Program-made: the position numbers and the translations under genes
Shown: positions 43,395 through 51,282 of the stretch, in pieces
Layout: the number at the start of each line of letters is the position of its first letter
Position numbering within the stretch: the first letter of the stretch is position 1
Assembly (NCBI RefSeq): GCF_041224545.1
Contig: NZ_JBGFGP010000163.1
Location: forward strand, 62,001 to 126,000
Direction of reading: 5' to 3'
Length of the DNA: 64,000 nt
DNA from: Sedimentitalea sp041224545
Lineage (GTDB): Bacteria; Pseudomonadota; Alphaproteobacteria; Rhodobacterales; Rhodobacteraceae
Notes under the pieces: model-generated
Database searches by the model: none
What the model was told of the DNA's origin: nothing
What the model saw: only the letters and a program-made list of their open reading frames with translations

Positions 43395-44156
43395 ATGCTC
43401 AAGACCCGCATCATACCCTGTCTCGACGTCGCCGATGGCCGCGTGGTCAAGGGGGTCAACTTTGTCGATCTCGTCGATGCCGGCGATCCCGTCGAATCCG
43501 CCCGCGCCTATGATGCCGCCGGCGCCGACGAGCTGTGCTTTCTCGACATTCACGCGACCCACGAAAACCGCGGCACCATGTTCGACGTGGTCCGGCGCAC
43601 CGCCGAGCAATGCTATATCCCGCTGACCGTGGGCGGTGGCGTGCGCACCCGTGAGGATGTGCGCGATCTCCTGCTGGCCGGGGCCGACAAGGTGAGCTTC
43701 AACTCTGCCGCCGTCGCCCGCCCCGACGTGGTCGCCGAGGCCGCCGACCAGTTTGGCAGCCAGTGTATCGTCGTGGCCATCGACGCCAAGACAGTCAGCC
43801 CCGGCAAGTGGGAAATCTTCACCCATGGCGGCCGCAAGCCGACCGGCATCGACGCAGTGCAGTTTGCCCGAACCGTAACCGCCAGGGGGGCGGGCGAAAT
43901 CCTGTTGACCAGCATGGATCGCGACGGCACCCGCGCGGGCTTCAACCTTCCGCTGACCCGCGCCATTTCCGATGCGGTCGACATCCCGGTGATCGCCTCG
44001 GGCGGTGTCGGCACGCTCGATCACCTGGTCGAGGGCGTGACCAAAGGCGGCGCGAGTGCCGTGCTCGCCGCATCGATCTTTCACTTTGGCGATTACACCA
44101 TCCGCGAGGCCAAGCAGCACATGGCAGACGCGGGCATCCCGATGAGGCTGACATGA
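43395..44156 (+). CDS. hisF: Imidazole glycerol phosphate synthase cyclase subunit
   Basis: 253-residue TIM-barrel cyclase that makes imidazole glycerol phosphate with ammonia from HisH. Catalytic Asp in IPCLDVADGRVVKGVNF and the second Asp in TSMDRDGTRAGFN are present, as is the IASGGVGTLDH phosphate site. ATG 43395 follows AAAAGGACCGGAC. It overlaps hisE by 4 bp (ATGA), so the two are translationally coupled. Confidence 0.97.
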   Translation: MLKTRIIPCLDVADGRVVKGVNFVDLVDAGDPVESARAYDAAGADELCFLDIHATHENRGTMFDVVRRTAEQCYIPLTVGGGVRTREDVRDLLLAGADKVSFNSAAVARPDVVAEAADQFGSQCIVVAIDAKTVSPGKWEIFTHGGRKPTGIDAVQFARTVTARGAGEILLTSMDRDGTRAGFNLPLTRAISDAVDIPVIASGGVGTLDHLVEGVTKGGASAVLAASIFHFGDYTIREAKQHMADAGIPMRLT

Positions 44157-44473
44157 GCGTTCTGACCGATCTCGCCGCCACGATCGCCGCACGCAAGGAC
44201 GCGGATCCCGAAAGCAGCTGGACCGCCAGACTGTTGGCAAAGGGGCCGGAAAAATGCGCGGAGAAGTTCGGCGAAGAGGCAGTCGAGGCGATCATCGAAG
44301 CGGTCCGCGGCGATCGCGGCGCCTTGACCAAGGAGGCGGCGGATGTGCTTTTTCACCTGCTGGTCATGCTGCAGGCACGGGATGTGCCGCTGGACGATGT
44401 GCTGGCCGAACTGGCCCGCCGTCAGGGCACCAGCGGGATTGCGGAAAAGGCATCTAGAGCGTTTCGCGATTAA
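44153..44473 (+). CDS. hisE: Phosphoribosyl-ATP pyrophosphatase
   Basis: 106-residue MazG-like enzyme for the second step of histidine synthesis. The metal-binding block KFGEEAVEAIIEAVRGDRGALTKEAADVLFH is typical (positions about 41-71), as is the WTARLLAKGPEKCAEK start. It is not fused to HisI. The last codons (SRAFRD and the stop) lie inside the dispersed palindromic repeat at 44455-44560, so this element has set the present C-terminus. Confidence 0.95.
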   Translation: MSVLTDLAATIAARKDADPESSWTARLLAKGPEKCAEKFGEEAVEAIIEAVRGDRGALTKEAADVLFHLLVMLQARDVPLDDVLAELARRQGTSGIAEKASRAFRD

Positions 44474-44560
44474 CTTGAAACATCTCGCATCAACTAACGC
44501 GTTGAAATCTTTGATTTCAGGCAGCGTTAGGTGTTTCAGGTTTATCGCGAAATGCTATAG
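44455..44560 (+). repeat. Dispersed ~105-bp palindromic repeat, copy A
   Basis: Imperfect palindrome that begins TAGAGCGTTTCGCGATTAAC and ends TTTATCGCGAAATGCTATA. The middle is AACGCGTTGAAATC then GATTTCA. The same order of blocks recurs at 60946-61050 (copy C) and, more diverged, at 60655-60750 (copy B). The left end lies within the hisE coding sequence. The arms pair over much of their length, so the transcript could fold into one long hairpin, and it may serve as the hisE terminator. It resembles a non-autonomous element (MITE or REP-like). Confidence 0.75.
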
Positions 44561-44587
44561 GCCGCGCCATTAGACCGGACAACGCAT

Positions 44588-44625
44588 GAAAAAGGCCATT
44601 GCAGGTCTCCCTGCAATGGCCCTTT
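44588..44625 (-). terminator. Rho-independent terminator of the outer-membrane protein gene
   Basis: Perfect 12-bp stem, GGCCATTGCAGG (44594-44605) and its complement (44610-44621), with a TCTC loop. On the minus strand the stem is followed by TTTTTC, the uridine tract for the beta-barrel gene that ends at 44655. On the plus strand a shorter CTTTC follows, so it may also stop read-through from hisE. Confidence 0.88.
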
Positions 44626-44654
44626 CGAAGTCAGGTTCTGACCTCTCGATCGGA

Positions 44655-45284
44655 TCAGAAGCGGTAGGCCGCCTTGAAGTAGATCGAGTTCAGATCGACA
44701 TCACCGCCGTTGGAACCGGCACCGTCGAACGTCTGGTACATGTATTCCGCACCAACGGTCCAGTTGTCACCCACGCGCCAGTCATAGCCGATACCGACCA
44801 CATAGCTGTTGGAATCGAAATCAAGCACCGAATCCGGGCTGTCGAAATCCGCATAGGCGAAGCCGACGTTACCATAGAGCATGCCGTTACCCAGTTCGTA
44901 ACCGGCCAGCAGCTTCAGGCGCGCAACGCCGTCGAGCGACGTGGTGGTGCCGGTGTCTGCGTCGGTCACCGAGATGTCGGTGAGGTCGTACTGGAATTCG
45001 GGACCCATGTACCAGCCATTGCCAAGCGACCAGAGGTAACCTGCGGTGATACCGCCGATGACATTGTCTTCGTCAAAATCGCTGATGGTGTTGGAATCGA
45101 TGTTGAAATCGCTGAACGCGTATCCGAGTTGTCCACCAAGGTAGAAGCCTTCCCAGAACGGTGCTTCGACGACCGGGGCCGGAACCGTGATAACCGGATC
45201 TACCGGTGCGGGCGCCGTGTTGCCTGCAACCGCAACGCCTGCGGCGGTGGACATGAGCATAGCGAGTGCTGTTGTTCTAATCAT
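44655..45284 (-). CDS. Outer-membrane beta-barrel protein
   Basis: 209-residue protein. A signal peptide ends near VAVA-G (about 20), then a Pro/Val-rich linker and an 8-stranded barrel of the OmpA/OmpW-like porin type: alternating aromatic strands WEGFYLGGQLGYAFSDF, GGITAGYLWSLGNGWYMGPEFQY, and a last strand ending in YFKAAYRF with the C-terminal Phe that the Bam machinery recognises. Strong AAGGAG ribosome site at ATG 45284 and a strong terminator suggest high expression. Substrate or role unknown. Confidence 0.87.
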   Translation of the reverse strand: MIRTTALAMLMSTAAGVAVAGNTAPAPVDPVITVPAPVVEAPFWEGFYLGGQLGYAFSDFNIDSNTISDFDEDNVIGGITAGYLWSLGNGWYMGPEFQYDLTDISVTDADTGTTTSLDGVARLKLLAGYELGNGMLYGNVGFAYADFDSPDSVLDFDSNSYVVGIGYDWRVGDNWTVGAEYMYQTFDGAGSNGGDVDLNSIYFKAAYRF

Positions 45285-46321
45285 TACTGTTGCTCCTTCG
45301 GAGTAGTTGTATTGTCTTTCAAACCGGACGCTTGTGATTGGTCTCTGCCGGCTCAGTACGCGTACATAGAAGCCATTTGGCGCCGTACAAGGCGTTTCAG
45401 AAAAAAGTTCGGCCGCATGAGCCAATCTTGGCTCACGGGTGTAACAACACCGGCAAAGTTCTGTCACGCAACGCTATTTCCGACACGATTGCGTGAACAT
45501 GACTTGACGTTTTTACCCCCAAATCGCGAAATCAATCACGGTTTGCTGCACTCTGAATCATTGTCGTGAGCACCCATTTCGCACGCAACAGCGCATTTGG
45601 CGTCGCAAACTGAAATCTGCACCTTGATGCCACGCGATTCGCATCGGGGCGGCACCGGACAACCTCGTTAATCGACCATCCTGCGGGCACGTCCGGTTTG
45701 AATTCACGCTTCTCCGAAGGTCAGCGCCTTCACATCACGCCTCGGAAGACTATCGCTGCCATTGCGTGGAAGTTCTGGTCAAACGGCTTCGGCGCGCTGT
45801 TGACGTTTGGGGGTTATCGGTGGTGACCTTGCATATCTCTTTGGTCTTTCAACGCTTCGCCCATATATGGCTGCGGCCGTTGCCCAAGCTGCGACGGACT
45901 TACCCCCGACCTGAGCCAGATCGGCCAGATCGCTGTCTCGCCTTCGGCTGACGGACGATTGCGATCGTTACGCAAGCCCCAAGTACGGTCACACAAGTTT
46001 CCCGTGGAAGGCATCAACCTCATGGCCTTTACCCGCCAGATCCGCTGATCTCCACGGTCAAGGTCCGGCTATTCGTCAGGCAGACGCCCTTGCCAGGATG
46101 CGCAATCCCCATTTGTTCTGCATTGAAAGATCAATGTCCGCCCCCCAGTTATCTGCTCGCGCATCAGCGAATCCCGCATCATATCAAATTGGATTTCGTC
46201 CTTAAGCGTCAGTCCCTTAGCCAAAACTCTCGCGGTGCAATTGATGATGTCGAACGGGCTGCGTCAAACCGCGACAGGTCCATTGTACCTCGGCGGCCAT
46301 TCGTTTAAATGATGACGCACC
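45285..46321. other. Long intergenic region between the beta-barrel gene and tRNA-Arg
   Basis: Just over 1 kb with no convincing gene on either strand. Short frames (for example 45766-45951 plus and 45814-46023 minus) lack ribosome sites, recognisable domains and normal amino-acid composition. The first 200 bp should hold the beta-barrel promoter. The rest, next to a tRNA gene, may be decayed mobile DNA, but no recombinase motif was seen. Confidence 0.5.
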
Positions 46322-46398
46322 GGCCTCGTAGCACAACTGGATAGTGCAGCGGTCTTCTAAACCGCAGGTTCCGCGTTCGAGTCGCGGCGAGGTCGCCA
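46322..46398 (+). tRNA. tRNA-Arg (anticodon TCT)
   Basis: 77 bases with CCA encoded. The acceptor GGCCTCG pairs with CGAGGTC (one G-T), the T arm is CCGCG-TTCGAGT-CGCGG, and the anticodon loop CTTCTAA gives TCT for AGA codons. D arm GCACAACTGGATAGTGC. A full cloverleaf folds by eye. Confidence 0.96.
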
Positions 46399-46595
46399 CC
46401 AATCAATACTCTGGTAACTGCATACCGACAAAATTGTTCGCTGTAACCACTCGGGTTCTGAGCGGTCGGAGACGTGGAAAAAGACTTTACGGAGCATTTC
46501 CGTACGTGCTGCGTGGACAATGCTGTCGCACAGCTCAGCGACTGACATGAAGTCGCAACGAGGCCCACCAAGACGGATCTGATAATTTCCTGTAA

Positions 46596-46627
46596 GCGAT
46601 TGCAGAGCGGGAATACCCCGCAATCGC
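46596..46627. terminator. Stem-loop downstream of the glycine-zipper lipoprotein gene
   Basis: GCGATTGC (46596-46603) pairs perfectly with GCAATCGC (46620-46627), and the inner GCGGG can pair with CCCCGC. It lies 16 bases after the stop of the minus-strand lipoprotein gene. The minus-strand tail is not uridine-rich, so terminator function is uncertain. Confidence 0.4.
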
Positions 46628-46642
46628 GCATAACGAACTCGA

Positions 46643-46873
46643 TCAGCAGCCTGCTGCGTTGTTCGCCGCCATGCCTCCTGCGACGGCGCCGCCTGCGGTC
46701 AGGATGTCCTTGCCGCTGCCGCCGCCGAACTGGTTGCCAACGGCGCCGCCAAGCACAGCACCCGCAACTGTGGCCCCCGCGCATCCGATCTGCCTTTCCT
46801 GAGCCGGCGTCGTATCGCAAGCCTGCAACAGCCCCATCGTCGCAATGATTGCCAAAATACTGCTTTTTTTCAT
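46643..46873 (-). CDS. Small lipoprotein with glycine-zipper segment
   Basis: 76-residue protein. The signal peptide ends in the lipobox LQAC (Cys19), so the mature form is about 58 residues and lipid-anchored. The mature part has two Gly/Ala-rich stretches, AGAVLGGAVGNQFGGGSG and AGGAVAGGMAANN, the pattern of glycine-zipper 2TM proteins (OsmB/YMGG-like). Role unknown; relatives are often osmotic or stress lipoproteins. ATG 46873 is preferred to a GTG at 46885. Confidence 0.72.
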   Translation of the reverse strand: MKKSSILAIIATMGLLQACDTTPAQERQIGCAGATVAGAVLGGAVGNQFGGGSGKDILTAGGAVAGGMAANNAAGC

Positions 46874-47151
46874 CGGTTTCACCACTATTATTGTATTGTT
46901 TCACGTCTAGCCTGTGCGTGAAATATATCCGCTTGCCGATTCCCGGTAAAGAGAGGTGCTACCCGACCGCCCCGCGACATCGGCATCTTCTCGCCGTTCA
47001 TCACATCGCGCGACAGTGAAAAATCGTTCCACCAATCCGCTCTGTTCGGTCGGCTCTGGTGTACATGAGATCATACCGGCACATCGGCCAGGCACCGTGT
47101 ATACCCGCGGTCAGCCGGGGAGGCGCTGATCAGCGAAGGGAGACTTGCGTT

Positions 47152-48354
47152 TTATCCCGGCTCTCGCAGCCATCCCTCTGCCATCCGGATGTCATCGAGT
47201 TCGGCAAACCGGCGCACGCGGTCAAGCTCGGCCATCAGGCGCCGCGTACGCGCGTCTGACCAGCGCACCCCGCGCTCTGGCCAAAGCGCAGTGACGCAAA
47301 GGCTCTGACACTCTCTCTGCGCCTTGACATCGATGCGCCCGATCAGGCGGTCACCCTCAAGCAACGGGAACACGTAATATCCGTATTTGCGCAAATCCGC
47401 GGGAACGAAAACTTCGATGCGGTAATGGAACCCGAACAAGCGTTCGGTCCGGCTGCGATCGCGCAAGGCTGGATCAAACGGGCTGAGGATGCGCATACGA
47501 CCCGGCGGCACAGGGACGTCCTCTGCCCCGTCGAACACATCCGGTCGTGCAAGACACCGGCGCGATCTGCCATCATGTCCTTGAATATCGACTTCTATCA
47601 GGCTGCCGCGCTCCAGTGCACGTGCACACCAATCACGCGCCTCTTGCGTGGTCACCGTGTCCCAGAAGCGGGCAATTTCTCCGGATGTGGCAAAGCCGAG
47701 CCGGTCGATCGCCGCATGACAGAGCCAATCGATCGTGTCGCCGGGCTCGGGGCTCTCTGCTGCAACATCCATGACCCGCTCGGTCAGATCATAGCGTTTC
47801 CGGAACCCATCGCGCCCGATGACCACCAGCGCCCCGCTGCGCCACAGATATTCCAGCGCAGTCTTCGATGGATGCCAGTCCCACCAGCCTCCGCTCCCCT
47901 TTTTCTCATCCTGGCCGACATCCGACGAACAGACCGGGCCATGATCGCGGATATGTTGCAGAACGGAGCGGAATTGCCGCTCAAACCCCTCCCGACGCCC
48001 GCTGCGCCATTGTCGTTTCAGTCGCACCGCGTCGCGCCGGAACCGCAACTGCCAATGCGGATAGAACGCCATCGGTATGACCGCGGCGTCGTGGGTCCAA
48101 TGCTCGAACAGCATCCGGTCGCGTTCATACAGCCGTTTCAGGTTGCCCGGCCGATAGGTCGGACGTCGCGCAAACAGAATCATGTCATGGGCACGGGCCA
48201 GGGTGTTGATGCTGTCCAGTTGAACAAAACCCAGCCGGTGGATCAGATCATAAAGGTTCTGTCCCCGGGCCGGGCCAACCGGCTGCTCGGCAAGCGCGTG
48301 CCGGTCAAGAAACAGTCGACGTGCAGCCCGGTTGCCAAGTGTCGGCGCGCTCAT
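47152..48354 (-). CDS. YcaQ/AlkZ-type winged-helix DNA glycosylase
   Basis: 400-residue HTH_42 superfamily protein built of tandem winged helices. The motif VQLDSINTLARAHD near residue 44 gives the Gln-x-Asp catalytic signature of the YcaQ (AlkX) branch, which unhooks interstrand crosslinks and other bulky N7-alkyl lesions; AlkZ proteins have Gln-x-Gln. Other conserved blocks are YERDRMLFEHWTHDAAVIP and GWWDWHPSKTALEYLWRSGAL. The start overlaps the upstream LacI-type regulator by 4 bp (ATGA), so the two are co-expressed, an uncommon pairing. Confidence 0.87.
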   Translation of the reverse strand: MSAPTLGNRAARRLFLDRHALAEQPVGPARGQNLYDLIHRLGFVQLDSINTLARAHDMILFARRPTYRPGNLKRLYERDRMLFEHWTHDAAVIPMAFYPHWQLRFRRDAVRLKRQWRSGRREGFERQFRSVLQHIRDHGPVCSSDVGQDEKKGSGGWWDWHPSKTALEYLWRSGALVVIGRDGFRKRYDLTERVMDVAAESPEPGDTIDWLCHAAIDRLGFATSGEIARFWDTVTTQEARDWCARALERGSLIEVDIQGHDGRSRRCLARPDVFDGAEDVPVPPGRMRILSPFDPALRDRSRTERLFGFHYRIEVFVPADLRKYGYYVFPLLEGDRLIGRIDVKAQRECQSLCVTALWPERGVRWSDARTRRLMAELDRVRRFAELDDIRMAEGWLREPG

Positions 48355-49376
48355 CGGCGCTTTAGCGTATCGCCATATGCAATGGTTGGCGTCAGGGTGA
48401 TATTGTCGGCATGATCGCCCTCCGGATCGGCGAGGCGATCGGCGATGATCCTGGCCGCGGTCCGACCGATTTCCAGCCGGCAGGCATCCATCGTTGCCAG
48501 CTTGCGCGGCAAACCCTGCAGCAGTTCGACACCGTTGAAGCCCGCCAACCCGATCTGTCCGGGCACGTCGACGCCCTGCTCGAGCAGGTATAGCAGCCCC
48601 CCCGCGCCGATCATGTCGTTGGAATAATATAGAAAATCCAGCTCGGGCGTGCGTTGCAGCATCTCCTGCGTCATCTCGCGCCCCTTGGCGAGCGCGGAAC
48701 CACCGGAATAAAAGGCGCGGTCCTCGATTTCGACACCGTTTTTGGCCAGCACCTCGGTAAAGCCCTCGAACCGCTTGCGTGCACGATGGTCCAGCGGCAT
48801 CTTGGTCCCCATGAACCCGATATGCTGATAGCCCGCTTTCAGGATCGCGGTCGCCATTTCGCGCCCGGCGCGGCGATGTGAAATGCCGACCATCGCATCA
48901 ACCGGCACCCCGTCGGTATCCATGATCTCGACCACCGGGATTCCCGCGGCACGCAACATGGCGCGGCTGGCATCCGAATGCTCGAGCCCGGCGATGATCA
49001 CGCCGGATGGCCGCCAGGACAGCATCTCGTACAGGACACGCTCTTCCTTTTCCGGCAGATAATCGCTGACCCCGACAACCGGTTGCAGTTCGGTGTCTTC
49101 CAGAACCTGGTTGATACCGGTGAGAACCTCGGGAAACACCATGTTCGAAAGCGAGGGTATGATGACCGCGACGAGGTTGACGCGGCTGGAGGCAAGGGCC
49201 CCCGCGATCTTGTTCGGGACATACCCGAGTTCCTTGGCTGCCGCCAGCACCCGGCCCCGGGTCGCGTCAGACACGTCCCCGCGGTTGCGCAGCACACGGC
49301 TGACCGTCATTTCGGAAACGCCGGATGCTTCGGAAACATCGCGCAGCGTCAGGGGACGTTTGGAATCAAGCGACAA
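48351..49376 (-). CDS. LacI family transcriptional regulator (GntR/gluconate-repressor-like)
   Basis: 341-residue regulator. The helix-turn-helix TLRDVSEASGVSEMTVSRVL begins about residue 9, with the hinge helix AGALASSRVNLV and a periplasmic-binding-protein-like effector domain. The spacing resembles GntR of the gluconate system, but no sugar genes adjoin. Start is taken as TTG 49376 because GGAGAG lies about 10 bases upstream and it gives the canonical length. A TTG at 49421 has no ribosome site, and ATG codons occur only after the HTH. It precedes and overlaps the YcaQ-type gene. Confidence 0.85.
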   Translation of the reverse strand: MSLDSKRPLTLRDVSEASGVSEMTVSRVLRNRGDVSDATRGRVLAAAKELGYVPNKIAGALASSRVNLVAVIIPSLSNMVFPEVLTGINQVLEDTELQPVVGVSDYLPEKEERVLYEMLSWRPSGVIIAGLEHSDASRAMLRAAGIPVVEIMDTDGVPVDAMVGISHRRAGREMATAILKAGYQHIGFMGTKMPLDHRARKRFEGFTEVLAKNGVEIEDRAFYSGGSALAKGREMTQEMLQRTPELDFLYYSNDMIGAGGLLYLLEQGVDVPGQIGLAGFNGVELLQGLPRKLATMDACRLEIGRTAARIIADRLADPEGDHADNITLTPTIAYGDTLKRR

Positions 49377-49488
49377 GGGCGTATCTCTCCATGTGACCTG
49401 CGCCGAGGTTATCGCGAACAAGGCTGCGGGATCAACTCTGCGCCAAACCCCATGACAATCCTCTTTTTCCGGGCTATGAGGACCGCAC

Positions 49489-49565
49489 GACCCCGTGGCT
49501 CAACTGGATAGAGCAGCCCCCTCCTAAGGGGCAGGTTGCAGGTTCGAATCCTGCCGGGGTCGCCA
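49489..49565 (+). tRNA. tRNA-Arg (anticodon CCT)
   Basis: 77 bases with CCA encoded. Acceptor GACCCCG pairs fully with CGGGGTC; the anticodon loop CTCCTAA gives CCT for AGG codons; T loop GGTTCGAATCC. It lies between the LacI regulator and the decayed mobile segment, a usual integration hot spot. Confidence 0.97.
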
Positions 49566-49643
49566 CAAAATCAAGCAAATCAAATGGTTTGCAAGATTGG
49601 CAAAACCACCCAAAACACCAAATGGCAGAACGTGACAGGAACA

Positions 49644-49653
49644 AATCCTGCCG
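49644..49653 (+). repeat. Partial direct repeat of the tRNA-Arg(CCT) 3' end
   Basis: AATCCTGCCG is identical to 49547-49556 in the T arm and acceptor of the tRNA, and the flanking GG before and GG/CC after also match in part. This could be the core of a decayed attachment site from integration at the tRNA. The exact match is short, so chance is possible. Confidence 0.35.
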
Positions 49654-49719
49654 TGGCACCTGCTTCACATACAAATCACGTACAGTTTGTTCGCTAATGT
49701 TCTGCTGAAGTAAACGAAA

Positions 49720-49752
49720 ACGCCGCCGGGACTGGCATCCCAAGCGGCGTTG
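49720..49752 (-). terminator. Hairpin with minus-strand T tract (orphan terminator)
   Basis: AACGCCGC (49720-49727) pairs with GCGGCGTT (49745-49752), and the inner GGGA pairs with TCCC. On the minus strand a TTTTCGTTT run follows, which fits an intrinsic terminator. No intact minus-strand gene lies upstream of it, so it may be left from lost DNA. Confidence 0.5.
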
Positions 49753-49895
49753 AAAAAGACGGGCTAGCACGCGTCAACTTCTGCGGCAATTATATCGCGC
49801 TTTTCCCCATCTTGGCAATGCACTGGGGCGGCGCTGGTATGAGTATTTCCGAGCATATCCCCGGCAACATCAAGCACGCGTGCCGCTGCATCGGT

Positions 49896-50048
49896 TATGC
49901 CCGCAAGATCGTCGGCTGGCGCGCCAGCACCTCAGCGCAGAAAGATTTCCTCCTGGATGCTCTGGAGCAGGCAGTCCAAGACCGAAGGCCGACAAAGGCC
50001 ATGGGGCTGGTGCATCACAGTGACCGCGGCTCGCAATATCTATCCATC
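49896..50048 (+). pseudogene. IS3-family transposase OrfB fragment
   Basis: About 51 residues closely resemble the DDE integrase core of IS3-family OrfB: KIVGWRASTSAQKDFLLDALEQA, then DRRP and the second-Asp motif GLVHHSDRGSQYLSI (here split for quotation). Sequence on both sides is unrelated, the first Asp and the final Glu regions are missing, and no terminal inverted repeats were found. It is a truncated relic that cannot transpose. Confidence 0.8.
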
Positions 50049-50530
50049 CCCGGCTTCCCGGTGAATGAGTTGGTTTCGTGGCGGTCGCTTGTGGAGTGCC
50101 GTATCGAGGCCGCCGTCGTCGCCTGCCTGACCGAAAGGGGTCGGGTAGGCTCAACCAACAAAGACTTAGCCGCTGGAGCGCCTGCCATCTTCGGCTCTGC
50201 CAACGCGATCTCGAAACACCTCGGCCGAAATGAAGCGCCCTCAGGCCGGTTCAAGCGGCTAGAAAAACTGGCGAAATCCAATGGTGGAAAGTTGAATATC
50301 AGCGATTTCAGGCGAATTGCGCGGCAGGCGGCAGCACACTGGCCTTGGAAACCACAATCTTTTGACCGACGGCACGAAGGCCCATCGCTCAGAATACGAC
50401 CGTTTAACCAGCTTTGTTTCACGAGCCTCCGAGCGCTCTGCCGTGATCGATCGGGAGACTGGCAAAGTCGTCCGACCAACTTGCCCGGTGGTCCGGTCTT
50501 CCGAGCTTGGCCGCTTTGCGACCCAAGGCG

Positions 50531-50965
50531 ATGTTCACCGATGCTTGGGAGATGCGCGCCCTGCAGGAGCATGAAGCACGTGATGAGTGGAAGCGTCAGT
50601 TCAAGGACGCCGAGAAGCAAATCGAATAGCTACTGGATCGGCTGGTCGACGCTTCCAACCGTACCGTCTGCTCAAGCTCGAAGATCGGATCGAGAAGCTG
50701 GAACGGCAGTAGCTTGTTTTGGCCGAAAAGGCCGCAAAAGAGGTGCCGACCAATGCGAGGCTGGAGGATTGTATGGAGCTAACGCTCCGCTTCCTCTCAA
50801 ACCCTTGGAATATTTACAAAAATGGTGACTTCGCCATGCGTCAGACAGTGCTTAGGTTGGTCTTTTCAGAGCCACTGAAATACGGTCAAAATGGGGCGTA
50901 TGGATCTCCCGAATTATCATTCCTTCTCAGGTGCTTGGCGGGAATTTCGGGGGATAAAAGCGAGA

Positions 50966-50970
<5 letters not shown>
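50531..50970 (+). pseudogene. Serine recombinase (large resolvase type), degraded C-terminal part
   Basis: The C-terminal coiled coil and tail of a large serine recombinase can be followed across several lesions: MFTDAWEMRALQEHEARDEW, then IE-stop-LLDRLVDASN, a frameshift near 50665, LEDRIEKLERQ-stop-LVLAEKAAKEV, then the long run LEDCMELTLRFLSNPWNIY and AGISGDKSEMV. In-frame TAG codons lie at 50627-50629 and 50710-50712. The catalytic N-terminal domain is gone. The final codons overlap the 3' end of tRNA-Thr by 5 bases. Families of this kind in Rhodobacterales commonly end by reading into a tRNA, as expected if the tRNA is the attachment site. Confidence 0.75.
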
Positions 50971-51040
<70 letters not shown>

Positions 51041-51123
51041 GCCGTGCGCGGGTCATTAGACGGAAACGGGATGGCCTGCAAGGACAATCTGGACCCTTTT
51101 TGGGCTCTGCGTTACAGAGGGGC

Positions 51124-51282
51124 ATGACAGGCAAATCCCCTTCCCGTCCGGACAAGTCACGCGGTCAGACCCGAGAGGAGCGTCTCAAGGCGGCGCTCAA
51201 GGCGAATCTGGCGCGTCGCAAGGCGCAGGCGCGGGCCCGTGCGGAAGAGGCCAGTGACAAGAAGAACGAGGACAAAGAGTAG
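51124..51282 (+). CDS. Small basic protein upstream of murA
   Basis: 52-residue highly charged protein rich in Lys, Arg, Ala and Glu, predicted to be one long helix (EERLKAALKANLARRKAQAR core). It ends with TAG directly before the murA ATG, with AGAGGGGC ahead of its own start. Similar short basic frames precede murA in related genomes as I remember them. Function unknown; it might only provide translational coupling for murA. Confidence 0.6.
   Translation: MTGKSPSRPDKSRGQTREERLKAALKANLARRKAQARARAEEASDKKNEDKE

Larger units (their letters stand above)
49566..50530. other. Decayed mobile-element region downstream of tRNA-Arg(CCT)
   Basis: No intact gene. It contains a degenerate copy of the tRNA-Arg 3' end (49644-49653), a terminator-like hairpin (49720-49752) and an IS3 fragment (49896-50048). 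From 50049 to 50530 there are only broken frames. One plus frame, through 50317-50574, has a protein-like composition but no recognised family. The segment leads into the serine recombinase remnant. Confidence 0.6.

Noticed and set aside
50015..50620. 201-residue minus-strand frame in the mobile remnant region
   Set aside because: Composition resembles random translation, and the plus strand carries recognisable recombinase and transposase fragments.
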